Assembly: GCA_012103075.1 (NCBI GenBank)
Contig: JAAVLQ010000002.1
Location: forward strand, 1,133,001 to 1,197,000
From: Brucella cytisi
Lineage (GTDB): Bacteria; Pseudomonadota; Alphaproteobacteria; Rhizobiales; Rhizobiaceae
Reading direction: 5' to 3'
Length of the DNA: 64,000 nucleotides
Positions 10,007 through 20,156 of this stretch are shown piece after piece. Positions within the stretch are counted from its first letter, which is position 1, and the number at the start of each line of letters is the position of its first letter. A program made the position numbers and the translations under genes. The notes beneath the pieces were generated by a model. It ran no database searches and was not told the DNA's origin. It saw nothing but the letters and a program-made list of their open reading frames with translations.

Positions 10007-11306
10007 TTACCGCTCCTCTGTGAGTAGTGCCGGGTCAATCAACGTGACGTGTGGGATCGGAATGATGAACTTTGCACCCCATTCGACCACGTGCTGCATC
10101 TGCCGGATGATCTCGTCCTTGAAGTTCCACGGCAGGATGAGGATGTAATCGGGCCGGTATTTGTCGATCGCCGACACATCGTAGATCGGAATGTGCATGC
10201 CCGGTGTAAAACGCCCGTGCTTGTACGGATTGCGATCGACCGTGAAATCCGTGAAATCCGTGCCAATGCCGCAATAGTTCAGAAGCGTATTGCCCTTGCC
10301 CGGCGCGCCATAACCGCAGATGCGCTTGCCGGCATTCTTGGCTGCAATCAGGAAGGACAGGAGATCGCGCTTGGTGCGCCGGGTCTTTTCGGCAAACTGC
10401 TCATAGGTCGAAATCTCGTTGAGGCCGAAACTCTCTTCGCGCTTCAGAAGGGCGGCCACACGCGGTCCTGCCTTCCGCTTGCTGCTGTTATGCGCAAGAT
10501 ACACCCGGAGCGACCCGCCGGGTTGGCAGTTCCTCCACGTCGATGACCTTCAGGTGATGGCGGTGCGCCATGTACCGGATCGTCAGCAACGAGAAATACG
10601 AGAAATGCTCGTGATAGATCGTGTCGAACTGGTTTTGTTCGATAAGATTGGCGAGATGCGGAAACTCCAGCGTAATCACGCCTTCCGGCTTCAGCAACAG
10701 CTGCAGACCGCGCACAAAGTCATTGAGATCAGGGACTTGCGCCAGAACGTTGTTACCGATCAGGAGGTCGGCCTTGCGTCCTGTGCCGACCAGTTCGGCA
10801 GCGAGCGTCGAACCAAAGAAATCCACGCGCGTCGGCACGCCCTTGGCAATGGCCGTTTCTGCCACATTGGCCGCCGGTTCGATGCCTAGGATCGGGATGC
10901 CCTTCGGCAGGAAATGCTGCAGGAGATAACCGTCATTGCTGGCAATCTCGACCACGAAGCTGTTTTCGTTCAGTCCCAACCGCTCGGTTATCTCGTCGCA
11001 ATAGGTCTTCGCATGGCTGACCCAGCTGGTGGCGAAAGACGAGAAATAGGCATATTCAGTGAAAATCTCGGCAGGCGAGAAATACTCCTTCAACTGCACC
11101 AGATAACAATGATCGCAGACAAGCGCGTAGAGCGGGTAGTAAGGCTCCATGCGGTCGAGGCGATCCGCCGTAATGAAGCTTTCGCAAGGCGGCGACATCC
11201 CAAGATCAACAAAGGTGTGTTTGAGTAGTTTACCGCACAGGCGACAGCCGGTCTGCTCTTGCGCCATGCTCGTGCTCCGCGAAATATCCGGCGTCTGGAT
11301 GGTCAT
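10007..11306 (-). CDS. NDP-sugar C-methyltransferase (zinc-site Methyltransf_13/14 type), one frameshift
   Basis: Three-part architecture. An N-terminal zinc-binding part (CRLCGK and CDHCY, about residues 21-65) is followed by a SAM-binding core (VVEIASNDGYLLQHF) and the C-terminal domain that starts near YEQFAEKTRR and includes GYGAPGKGNTLLNYCGI. This is the layout of sugar 3-C-methyltransferases such as TylCIII and NovU. The break near 10505 separates VIDVEELPT from VYLAHNSS; repaired length is about 432 residues. It probably adds a methyl branch to a 4-keto nucleotide sugar made through the adjacent cytidylyltransferase. Confidence 0.87.
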
Positions 11307-11644
11307 ACGTCGTTCCTCGCCTCAACGAACCTTCGGACTGGTCCGTTACGGGTTGATGGGGTTGAACTCCGATCCACGTCGGATAATCAAAACTACTAAG
11401 CGGCCTAAAAATTGCCGAGACTGTCATCAGGGGCGAGCCGTACATACGATCGGGCGCAACATTCACCGGACGGACTACGAGGAGTAGGTACCCGATCTTC
11501 ACCCTATGGCGACGTGGGCGTAGGCACCTACCTCATTCGGACAGGTTGGCCTCGCCCGGAAGGCTATTTGGATGCATCGAAGAAACTTCTATCGCCCGAT
11601 AATCCCGCTGTCAGAATGCGCATGTATGGAAATCGGAGCAAAAC
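11307..11644. promoter_or_regulatory. Divergent intergenic region, polysaccharide cassette
   Basis: A 338-base gap between the divergent C-methyltransferase and RmlC-like genes that must carry their promoters. I see no convincing ORF, RNA gene or strong palindrome. GGAAATCGGAGC just before 11645 may serve as the ribosome site for the right-hand gene. The CCTACCTC at 11527-11534 also occurs at two other places in the locus but is too short to trust. Confidence 0.4.
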
Positions 11645-12169
11645 ATGCGTTTCACTTCGCTCAACATCGATGGCGCCCGGTCTATCGAGCCGGAAAGGCT
11701 TGAGGACGAGCGCGGCTGGTTCGCGCGGGTCTATTGCGAAGCCGCCTTCGCGGAGCGACAGATGGAAACACATTTTCCGCAGCACAGCCTGTCTTTCTCA
11801 CGCGAAGAAGGAACATTGCGCGGCCTTCACTACCAGAACGAGCCACATTCGGAGACCAAACTCGTCACCTGCCTGCAGGGCGTCATCTGGGATGTTCTGG
11901 TCGATCTGCGCCCGCATTCACCGACCTACAGGCGCTGGGCCGGCGTGGAACTATCCGCCGAAAACGGCGTCCAGCTCTACATCCCCGAAGGCTGCGCACA
12001 CGGCTTCCAGACCCTGACATCTGACGTCCTCGTGCGCTACATGATCTCGAAGCCCTATGCACCTGATTATGCGACAGGTTTACGCTATGACGACCCGTCG
12101 CTCGGCATACCATGGCCGAACAGGCCAAGCGTCATTTCCGATAAGGATCTGGCACGGCCGCTGCTTTAG
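11645..12169 (+). CDS. dTDP-4-dehydrorhamnose 3,5-epimerase-like (RmlC family) sugar epimerase
   Basis: Intact, 174 residues, a cupin. RmlC hallmarks: an ERGWFARVY-like opening, EGTLRGLHYQ with the catalytic His, the strand VLVDLRPHSPTY, IPEGCAHGFQTL, and a closing DDPSLGIPWP. It probably epimerises a 4-keto-6-deoxy NDP-sugar at C3 and/or C5. No RmlA/B/D genes are present, so it more likely acts on the CDP-sugar (or another NDP-sugar) of this cassette than on dTDP-rhamnose. It is divergent from the C-methyltransferase and its 3' end overlaps that of the DUF4910 gene by four bases. Confidence 0.85.
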   Translation: MRFTSLNIDGARSIEPERLEDERGWFARVYCEAAFAERQMETHFPQHSLSFSREEGTLRGLHYQNEPHSETKLVTCLQGVIWDVLVDLRPHSPTYRRWAGVELSAENGVQLYIPEGCAHGFQTLTSDVLVRYMISKPYAPDYATGLRYDDPSLGIPWPNRPSVISDKDLARPLL

Positions 12170-13485
12170 CTCTCCACCAACAAGCCTGCATCACGGAGCC
12201 GGCCTGCGGCATCGGCAAGGGTTGCGAATGGCAGTTTCGCATGTTCGGCCATATCGAGAATGGAGTGCTCGCCATCCGCCAGATTGAGCACCCACAGCAG
12301 CGCCATGGCGTTTTGCGCGGCGCGACTGTCTCCACCCATGTTTCCATAAAGGCCACGCCGCCCGAGCTGCGGCTCCCCTTTGGCGACGTGTTCAGCGGAA
12401 GCCAGTTTCGCTCAGCAATTTCAACAGCCTGCAAGACCATGTTGAACGATTGCTCAAGATAGTCCGGTTTGATGAAATCGAGATTGTCGGCTGATGTGTG
12501 ATATTCCGGAAAGGTGGCATAAAGACTGCGCTGGAACATACCGACTGGCAGGTTGAATCCCGGAGAACAGAACTGGCGCTCGTCATAGCCATATGGCCAG
12601 AAATCATGAAGCGTCGCATTGGTGCAACCGGCAAGGACATGGCCCATAATGCGATCAATCTCCGCATCACCGCGACGACTGCGCTTGTAATTCGGCCCAC
12701 CAGCATCGCCGACGCAAGACAGGACCAGCCCGTGCCGGACCAGCCCCAGTTGCTCTTCATTCTGCTTTAGCCATGCAAGAGCGCCGAAAGTCGCCGGGCC
12801 GAAAAGCAGCCGGTAGGTCAGGCGCGTGCACCGTGATTGCAGCACTTCGCCAAGACGCGCCAGCAGCGCCAGCCCGGAGCAATTGTCATTGGCCAGCGAC
12901 GGGTGGCAAAGATGTGCCGACAGGATGAACGTCTCGTCGGTTTCCCCGGTGAATGAACTCGCCGAAGGTCAGAAAACCGTCCCGGCGCTCCGCATCAATC
13001 ACGACGTCATAGTCGCCGTCCTGCATCGACAGAAACCCGTTATGCGTCATGCAGAAGCCCCAGCCCTCCGCATGGTAACAGGTGCGATAGGGAATGAGGT
13101 CCGGCTGGTCGGGCAGTGTATGAATATGCTCCTTCAGCGCGTTGAGCGGCATTCGCACCCGCACAGGCACGCTGAAATTCACCACATGCAGATTATGCCG
13201 GGCAAAATCGACGATGCGATTGCCGTTCATGTCCGCGATATAGGCCTCACGGATGATCCATTCCTGCGGCGCTTTCCAATCATAAAGCAGAGTGCCCGTT
13301 GGAACCTGATGAACCGTCAGCGGCAAATGTTCCCCGATGATGGCAAGCGTTTCGCGCACGCCATCACCGGCGAGACTGCGGCAGACTGGATAGAGGCGGG
13401 CAGCAAGATCGTAGATGGCCATCCCGTTCGACAATGGCGGAATGGCAATTTCAACGCCCTTGTGCCCGGCCCCCGTATCCATCAC
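12166..13485 (-). CDS. DUF4910 aminopeptidase-like protein with C-terminal winged helix, frameshifted
   Basis: About 440 residues in the DUF2172/DUF4910 layout, an M28-like metallopeptidase fold. The proposed metal ligands are retained: [16 protein letters not shown] (open in another frame near 12900) and EYHTSADN near 12500. The last 70 residues ([19 protein letters not shown]) resemble the small HTH domain often found at the end of this family. Breaks lie near 12950 and 12390; the reconstructed end is [11 protein letters not shown] followed by TAA at 12166-12168. The start overlaps the epimerase stop (ATGA). The family is frequent in bacterial polysaccharide loci, but its reaction is unknown to me. 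Confidence 0.78.
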
Positions 13486-14543
13486 GCCGTTGCCCGAAGC
13501 GGTTGCGGTTCATCGTCGGCGCGCCGCAGATCGGCATCCAAGACCCCTTCCGCAATCAGCTTGCGAACATGCGCGATGCGCTGGAAGCGCGGGCCCTCAA
13601 ACTCCTCAAGCGTCAGCGTCGAGCGGCTATAGGCGGCAAGCAGTTCGCGTGTACCAGCAACGGCATCCCATTCCGGTTTTGCCTCTGGCAGCACCCGCGC
13701 CAGCTTTTCAAAACTGACGCGATAGGAACGTGTATCCGGTCCGGCATCATCCGCATATTCGATACGGCAATCGGGAACATTCTCGGCGACGATGCCCGCA
13801 ATGTCGCGGATGCGGTAGTTATGCTCCGTCGAACCGACATTGAAAGCTTCGTTCCAGACTTTTTCGCGCGGTGCTTCCATAGCCGCCATGAAGGCGCGGG
13901 AAATATCGCGGATATGCACGATGGGTCGCCATGGCGTGCCATCGGATTTGAGATAGATCAGCCCCTTCGTCACCGCCCATGCCACGAGATTGTTGAGCAC
14001 TATGTCGAAGCGCAGGAAAGGCGAAACACCGTAAGCCGTTGCTGGACGCAGATAGACCGGGCAGAAGCTTGCATCCGCCAGTTCCCGGATCTCCTGTTCC
14101 GCCCGCACCTTGGACCGGCCATAGGCCGTTACCGGTTTCAATTCTCCAGTTTCGTCGATCAAATCAGCATCGCTGATGCCGTAATTGCTGCAGGATGATG
14201 CAAACAGAAAACGCCCGACACCTGCCCGCTTGGCCGCTTTCGCCATGGCGACACTTGCCCGGTGATTGATGTCGTAGGTCAATTCCTCATTGAGATTACC
14301 CAGCGGATCATTGGAGAGCGCGGCTAGATGAATGACCGCGTCGAACCCTTCCAGATAGCGCGGCGACACATCGCGCACGTCCTTTCGGATGGTCGGCACG
14401 TTCATAACGGCACCGCCTTCATCAAAGAGGCAATGTTCGTAAAGGCCGATGTCATAGCCGGACACTTCATGCCCCGCATTCATGAGGACCGGTACCATGA
14501 CCGATCCGATATAGCCCTGATTGCCCGTAACCAGTACTTTCAT
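13482..14543 (-). CDS. NAD(P)-dependent sugar epimerase/dehydratase (extended SDR)
   Basis: Intact from the ATG at 14543, 353 residues. Rossmann motif [11 protein letters not shown] at the N-terminus, active-site serine region FASSCSNYG, and catalytic YGRSK around residue 150. This subgroup travels with C-methyltransferases and works as a 4-ketoreductase, epimerase or dehydratase on NDP-sugars. It could supply the missing dehydratase step or the final 4-keto reduction; sequence alone does not decide. An in-frame ATG at 14615 is possible, but 14543 matches the usual MKVLVTG start. Confidence 0.87.
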   Translation of the reverse strand: MKVLVTGNQGYIGSVMVPVLMNAGHEVSGYDIGLYEHCLFDEGGAVMNVPTIRKDVRDVSPRYLEGFDAVIHLAALSNDPLGNLNEELTYDINHRASVAMAKAAKRAGVGRFLFASSCSNYGISDADLIDETGELKPVTAYGRSKVRAEQEIRELADASFCPVYLRPATAYGVSPFLRFDIVLNNLVAWAVTKGLIYLKSDGTPWRPIVHIRDISRAFMAAMEAPREKVWNEAFNVGSTEHNYRIRDIAGIVAENVPDCRIEYADDAGPDTRSYRVSFEKLARVLPEAKPEWDAVAGTRELLAAYSRSTLTLEEFEGPRFQRIAHVRKLIAEGVLDADLRRADDEPQPLRATA

Positions 14544-14662
14544 GTCCGACTCCTCAAGCTTTGATAAATGCATGTTAGCCAGAGAGGACAGGAGCGACGA
14601 CTTGACCGAAGGCATGCCCGATTAGGACAAGCGTTTATGAAAAGCGTGAAAGGACGTATCGC

Positions 14663-15982
14663 CTACCTCTTTTGGATGGGTCGCAGACGCTCGTTGCTGC
14701 CGATCAGCAGAAGCCAATCGGTTCCGCCGCCGGAATTTTGCACCTGCTTTGGCGTGTAGGTGGCAATCGGCCCCTCCACCCTCGGCTGGCCTGCATCGGC
14801 AAACTTGCCGGAAACAGGGTCATACCAGACGGCCTTCCGGCCATCTTTCACGACATTTTTCTGTACCTTGAAATCGTTGGCGTCCCCGTAGACCACCGAC
14901 AAAGTGCCATCAGGCAGCGATACGGCATAGCTTTTCGCGCTGACCAGAACAGCTCCTTCGCCATCTGGTTTAAGTTGCGGCGGGGACAGTTTGTCGAAGA
15001 GCCTCTTCAACGCCGTCATCACTGCGCGCCGGGGCTGTCGAGTGCTTCCTGCCAGCTGCGATCAGCAGTGAAAACACCCGGCCCGGTAAAATGCCAGATG
15101 GGATTATTGCCAAAGAACTGTCCGGCAGCACCGGCAAGCAAAGCACCATAGGCGTTGCGCCGGATCATTTGCGCGGTCGTCTCCCGCTCGAACTCATAGC
15201 CCCCCTCCAGCAAAATGACGGGCATTTTGTTCGGTTTGCGCCGCTCGGAAACCGTGGCATGCACATCGTCATAGGTATAAACCGTATCGAAACTCAGCGG
15301 GACTGATCGGCCCAGAGTTCCGCCGTATTCGTCTTGCGGCCAGAGTGCACCGTCTGGAGGGCGTCTGGATCAACGCGCGCTATACCCTCGGCCATTTCAG
15401 AGACAAGCCGCTGATCCGGCGCATTAAAATCACCGCCCAAGACCCAGACTATATTATGAAATTCCTTAAATCGTTGGGCGATCGTCTCGCCATAGACGCG
15501 CATTTTTCTGGGGACCGGCAACCTCAGCCTTCGAGAACCAGCCCTGACTGTTACCGTTCACGCCCAGATAGGCGGGAGCCAGAAAAACAACTATCCCCAA
15601 TTGCTCCGCCCGCCCGATCACCCAAGCGGCGTGGTCAAAATATTTCGGGTTGAGATCGCCAAAGGCATCGCCCTTGAACGGTTTTTCACCATAGGCATTG
15701 GCGGGTGGATCACGGGAGAAATAGTGTTCGACAAGATTGACCAGAATGGCGTTGAAACCGCGCTTCCGGCGATCCTGCAGATAGATCTCGACATCCTCGC
15801 GCTTCAGTTCGGCGATCAACGACCGGCAGTATCGCCCTGCAACAAAACGGTTTACCCGTCGCATCCTCGAAAATGCGCCGATCCCGGCTGATCTTGATCG
15901 GGAACGAAGCAGCTGCATCGGACGATCCTGCTGCCATTAACAGCAGGATCGTGGCGATCATGGCCGCTGCAAAGTGTTTCAT
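14663..15982 (-). CDS. Secreted GH140/apiosidase-like glycoside hydrolase (DUF4038), four or more frameshifts
   Basis: Starts with a signal peptide (MKHFAAAMIATILLLMAAG). The barrel can be traced through successive frames: RRKRGFNAILVNLVEHYF, then FKEFHNIVWVLGGDFNAPD, then PVILLEGGYEFER with RRNAYGALLAGAAGQFFGN. A C-terminal beta domain (TLSVVYGDANDFKVQKN, PISGKFAD-like) resembles the DUF4038-associated domain. Breaks lie near 15895, 15505, 15295 and 15025. Repaired length is about 440 residues. DUF4038 members include an apiosidase (GH140). A secreted hydrolase coupled to the aminotransferase gene (overlap 15979-15982) suggests trimming of the polymer made by this locus. Confidence 0.75.
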
Positions 15983-17334
15983 CGCATCGTCGGCGGATAG
16001 GTCGGCGCTTCATTGAAGCGGCGATAGACCACCTGTGAAGGACGTCCGGTCAGATAAGAGCTTACACCGTCGTTCAACGCCCGGACGTAAACGTCGAGCG
16101 CACCGTCGATGGCATCCACCGTGCGCGCAATGTCGGTGTCACTGTGCGTATAGCTCACCACCAGCGATGGCATCAGAACGCCGCGCCGGATTGTCTCCTG
16201 AAGGAACAATGTGCGAAATTCCTGCGACGGCTGCCCTTTCTCGTCGAGTGTTCCATAGGCAAGGCAGCAAGGACGCCCGAACAGGCGAACATGGTTCTGC
16301 AGGCCGTGACTGGCAATCGTCGCATTCACGCGCTCTGCCAGTTTGGAACCTTGCTCATAGAGCCTCTCGATCACTGGCTCGTCGCGATAGATCGTCATCG
16401 TGGCAATCGCGGCTGCCATGGCATGGGTTTCAGCGCCATGGGTGGTCGAAAGCAGGAACACACGTGGATGGTCGGTCTGTGTCAGTCCACCCAGCTGCAT
16501 ATATTCCGCCTTGCCTGCCAGCGCCGATATTGCAAAACCGTTGCCCAGCGCCTTGCCGAAACAGGACAGGTCCGGCTCGACATCATAAAGCTTCTGCGCG
16601 CCGCGCATATGCCAGCGGAAGCCGGTAATCATCTCGTCCAGAATGAACAAGGCTCCGTTTTCATGGGCGATGCGCTTTGCTTCCTGCAGGAAGTTGTTTC
16701 GCGGCTCGTCAGCCTTTGCAGGTTCGAGGATAATGGCCGCGATACGCCCCGGATAATCCTCGAACAGGGCTTCAACGCTTGCAATATCGTTGTAACGGAA
16801 AGTTGCCGTCAAAGCCGAAACCGAAGCTGGAATGCCTGCATTCATCTTCGTCGTTCCAATGAACCAGTCATCGGTCGAGAAAAATGGATGATCGGCACAA
16901 CAGGCAACCATGTCACGTCCGGTATAGGCACGCGCCAATCGCACCGCGCCGGAGGTCGCATCCGAACCGTCCTTGCAGAATTTCACCATCTCGGCTCCGT
17001 CGATCAGCTCCAGAAAACTTTCCGCGCATTCGACTTCGATGGCACTTGGGCGCGTAAAATTACATCCGTCCTGCAAGGCATCGCGCACGGCGCGCACGAC
17101 GGGCGGGTAGGCATGGCCAAGCCCGACCGCACGATTGCCCATGCCATATTCGATATATTCATGGCCATCGACGTCGAAGACATGCGAACCGGACCCGCGC
17201 TGGATGAACCCGGGCGCGAGTACCGGATACTGGTCGTCACCCTTGGCATAGGTGTGACAGCCGCCCGGAATGAGCGCGTGCGCCTTGCTGGCGAGCAACT
17301 GAGAATTGCGGAACTGCGATGTGAAAAGGTTCAT
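15979..17334 (-). CDS. Class III PLP aminotransferase, glutamate-1-semialdehyde aminomutase-like
   Basis: Intact, 451 residues. PLP fold type I: GNRAVGLGHAYPPVV near residue 67, the cofactor-binding FILDEMITGFRW, and the Schiff-base lysine in CFGKALGNGF around residue 265. It resembles HemL, but its place in a nucleotide-sugar cassette and the divergent N-terminus point to a sugar or side-chain aminotransferase rather than haem synthesis. It is followed directly by the GH140-like gene. The amino group it installs could be the substrate side of the PIG-L deacetylase or an acyltransferase. Confidence 0.85.
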   Translation of the reverse strand: MNLFTSQFRNSQLLASKAHALIPGGCHTYAKGDDQYPVLAPGFIQRGSGSHVFDVDGHEYIEYGMGNRAVGLGHAYPPVVRAVRDALQDGCNFTRPSAIEVECAESFLELIDGAEMVKFCKDGSDATSGAVRLARAYTGRDMVACCADHPFFSTDDWFIGTTKMNAGIPASVSALTATFRYNDIASVEALFEDYPGRIAAIILEPAKADEPRNNFLQEAKRIAHENGALFILDEMITGFRWHMRGAQKLYDVEPDLSCFGKALGNGFAISALAGKAEYMQLGGLTQTDHPRVFLLSTTHGAETHAMAAAIATMTIYRDEPVIERLYEQGSKLAERVNATIASHGLQNHVRLFGRPCCLAYGTLDEKGQPSQEFRTLFLQETIRRGVLMPSLVVSYTHSDTDIARTVDAIDGALDVYVRALNDGVSSYLTGRPSQVVYRRFNEAPTYPPTMR

Positions 17335-17360
17335 GCCCCTTCTCCTTTCTTATTCACAGA

Positions 17361-18592
17361 TCATGCTGCCGACCATCTCGTATGCAGGCGCTCGCGCACC
17401 TGACGCAGCCAGTTCTTTACCGGTTTTGGCAAGCGACTGCGCAAACTGGAATGAAGTGCGTTCGGCATCGACCATTGCGAAAGCGGCAGTGGCGGCGCAA
17501 TGGCTGGGCGATCCTCCGCGAGATGTTCGAGAAGACCGGCATAGGCTCGACCGGCAATATCGTTGTCGAAGACCGTTTCCACTTTCTGCTGGGCGGCGGC
17601 TGCCATGCCGGCAAGTAGCTCTCGGTCGCGTGCAAGCCGGTTGATATGACACGCAGCCTGACGGAAATCGCCGACGGGAAACAAGAGCCCGTCCTCGCCA
17701 TCGGTGACAATCGTATCAGTCACACCAGCGATCTTCGAGACGACCGCCGGGCATCCCCGCTCATCGCTTCAATGAGCGTCAGGCCGAAACCTTCAAAGCG
17801 TGACGGCATGATCATGACGTCATGCTGGTTCACCAGCCGGGGAACATCGGCAGGCGCAACCCAGCCACTAAAACTCACCTTGTCGCCGAAAGGCGCAAGA
17901 CGATGCCGCAGCTGTTCCAGATCGGGACCATTACCGGCGACCGTTAGGTGATAGGAGCAATCGAGCTCGCGCAGAATATTCGGCAGCCAGAAAATGCCCT
18001 TCGAGTTGTCTTCCATCCGCCCCAGATAAAGCAGGCGAAGCGGGCCGGACTCATCCGGCTTTTGAACATTGCGCGACAAGTGAATGTCCCGGTTCAGTCC
18101 ATGCGGGATGACAAGCGTGCGCGACGCATCGAAACCATGCTGGCGCACGAGATCGTCACGGCAGCGTTTTGAAACGCCGACAGTTGCGTGAACATGATCG
18201 CGGATTGCCCGCGCCGCCGCGTAGGTGCCGGGTGTGATATTGTGCACAATCATGATGCGCAGAATATCGGCGGGCAGATAGCGCGCCAGATTGGTTTCGA
18301 AACGGTTCGCAAGAACATTGACGAAAACGGCGTCGAAATGGTTTTCGCGCAGGAAGCTGATCATATGCCTTGCGCGGGTTTCTTCATCCAGCACACCCAT
18401 GCGGTCGATGGCATCGCCCTTGCGAAGCGCATCATCAAGGCCCTGCCCTGTCGGCACATTGACCGTATCGCCAGCAGCGCCTGCAGCAAGCCAGCGAAGC
18501 TCTATGCCCGACTGGGCAAGCGAGGCGCGCAGACGCGTGAAAACCGAATAGGTCCCGCCTATGTGAGGACGGACAAAGTAAGCACATTTCAT
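17361..18592 (-). CDS. Glycosyltransferase family 4 (GT-B), one frameshift
   Basis: Starts MKCAYFVRPHIGGTYSVFTRL at the ATG at 18592. The GT-B C-terminal domain has YLGRMEDNSKGIFWLPNIL and MPSRFEGFGLTLIEAMS (E..GF..xxxE donor-binding motif). The reading then moves frame near 17745 and continues VTDTIVTDGEDGLLFP to a stop at 17361. Repaired length is about 410 residues. It probably adds a sugar to the lipid-linked repeat on the cytoplasmic face. The gene follows a divergent promoter region and precedes the aminotransferase on the same strand. Confidence 0.87.
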
Positions 18593-18636
18593 GGCCAGAA
18601 CCTTGTTGCCACAGAAACACCTCAGGGGAGACAAGA

Positions 18637-18661
18637 CTTCGAGGGAACAACTCCCTCGAAG
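18637..18661. promoter_or_regulatory. Perfect 10-bp hairpin in the leader of the minus-strand glycosyltransferase
   Basis: CTTCGAGGGA (18637-18646), five-base loop, TCCCTCGAAG (18652-18661). It lies about 45-70 bases before the start at 18592 and far from the start of the plus-strand gene at 18846. It could be a 5'-leader hairpin or an operator. There is no T-run after it on either strand, so it is not a standard terminator. Confidence 0.5.
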
Positions 18662-18669
18662 CCTTACTC

Positions 18670-18697
18670 CGGTATATCGGGGGCAATGGATATACCG
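18670..18697. promoter_or_regulatory. Inverted repeat CGGTATATC-N10-GATATACCG, candidate operator
   Basis: Perfect nine-base arms at 18670-18678 and 18689-18697 in the 253-base divergent gap between a glycosyltransferase and the pyruvyltransferase gene. The half-site GATATACCG recurs in the promoter region at 39252-39260, which suggests a shared regulator, though no direct evidence exists. Confidence 0.45.
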
Positions 18698-18845
18698 CTG
18701 GCCAGTGTATCGAAATTGCTCTGCCACGCATTTCGGCTATGAGGGGTACACCCCATCCTACAATAGAGTATGGTGTTCACCCTTCTGCCAGTTTTCCTGC
18801 AGGTCGGTCTGGCCTAAGCTTGTCGGTGCAGCGGGAGACACGCGC

Positions 18846-20072
18846 ATGAGAATAGGACTTTTCGGGCAGTTTGGTTCCGGCAATACCGGCAATGACGGTT
18901 CGCTGGAAGCCATGTTGCAACTCTTGAAGCGTAACTGTCCCGACGCCCAGCTTGTCTGCATCTGCTCCAAACCCGATATCGTTGCGCAGACATTCGATCT
19001 TTCGGCTCATCCGGTCTCCCAGCCCGATCCATCCAACTGGCTGCTCCGGGCAGCCAACAAAGCGATGCTGCATTTTCCCCGACGAACAGTTGGTTTCAGT
19101 TGCGCGCTTCTGCTTGCTTCTCAGCTCGATCTCATCATTGTGCCGGGTACGGGCATACTGGATGACTTCAACGAGAACCCCTTTGGCTGGCCTTTTGCAG
19201 TACTGCGTTGGTCGCTGGCGGCCAGACTGACCGGCACGCGCATGATCTTCGTGTCGATCGGTGCCGGACCGGTCGATCATCGATGGAGCAGGTTCTTCAT
19301 CCGTCAGGCTGCAATGCTGGCGTCTTTTCGTTCCTATAGAGATCAGATCTCTCATGACTTCATGAAACAGCTGGGCGTAAAACCCGCTCAGGATTTCGTC
19401 AGTGCTGATATCGCCTTTGCATTGCCAACGGTTCCAGATCAGAACCGGGATAGCCCGGAACAATGTGTGGGCATCGGCGTGATGACTTATCGCGGGTGGA
19501 AAAGATGGAGAAGGATGGCGATGCCATCTACAGGGACTATGTCTCCAAAGTGACGACACTGGTGAACAGGCTTCTGGCCAGCGGGCGTCAGGTGCGTCTG
19601 CTGATCGGAGACAAGGGCGACATAGAGGCGGCCCGCGATATACTGGAGCAGCTCGCTCCGGCGGAAGCGAACAAAGTCGCATTTGAACCATCCGCTTCCC
19701 TGCACGAACTCATGCAGCAGATCGCCAGAACCGACGTCGTTATCGCAAGCCGCTACCATAACATCGTCTGCGCGCTGGCCATGGGACGCCCCACAATCTC
19801 CACGGCTTATGCGATCAAAAACGACGCTTTGTTGCACGATACCGGACTGGCGGCATTCTGCCACCGGATTGACAGTTTTGATCCTGAAACAATCCTCTCC
19901 CGAGGTCGACTTTGCTTTCGAGCATCGAACGATATTGACCACGCAGGTGAAAGCCGGTGTGGAGCGCTATCGCAGCCGGCTGGCACGACAGGAAGAGCTT
20001 CTTCGCACCACATTTCTCGACAATGTCAGGAGTACGGCTGATCCAGCCATTCAGTCACTACGACCGAACTAG
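18846..20072 (+). CDS. Polysaccharide pyruvyltransferase family protein (CsaB/WcaK-like), two frameshifts
   Basis: The N-terminus MRIGLFGQFGSGNTGNDGSLEAML is the family signature (written here in part). Later segments include LDLIIVPGTGILDD, GAGPVDHRW and, in the second frame, RTDVVIASRYHNIVCALAMGRP, the usual C-terminal donor-site region. Breaks lie near 19497 and 19905. Repaired length is about 408 residues. These enzymes transfer pyruvate from PEP to make pyruvate ketals on glycans, which adds negative charge. It is divergent from a glycosyltransferase and convergent with the next. Confidence 0.87.
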
Positions 20073-20119
20073 TGCGTGTTTGGAAAAGCCCTATCTTTTT
20101 GTATTTACACACACCTTGA

Positions 20120-20156
20120 TCCGAAAATCGTTTCGGATTTCTCGGGATGCGTTCTA
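20120..20156. repeat. Intergenic TCCGAAAACCG-type repeat, degenerate copy
   Basis: TCCGAAAATCGTTTCGGATT followed by TCTCGGGATGCG. It resembles the copies at 46964 and 62503 and, like them, lies between convergent genes. The stop codon of the minus-strand glycosyltransferase (20154-20156) is at its right end. Confidence 0.55.

Noticed and set aside
8533..17334. Assigning the cassette to dTDP-rhamnose synthesis because of the RmlC-like gene.
   Set aside because: RmlA, RmlB and RmlD partners are absent, and the adjacent nucleotidyltransferase is of the CTP-using type.
15979..17334. Calling the class III aminotransferase hemL (haem synthesis).
   Set aside because: Alphaproteobacteria make aminolevulinate by the HemA/ALAS route, and the gene sits inside a glycan cassette with overlapping neighbours.
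16144..17403. Long plus-strand frame (419 codons) opposite the aminotransferase; similar ones at 30076-31176, 31499-32521 and 53619-54722.
   Set aside because: Each lies antisense to a conserved gene, lacks a ribosome site and shows no recognisable domain.
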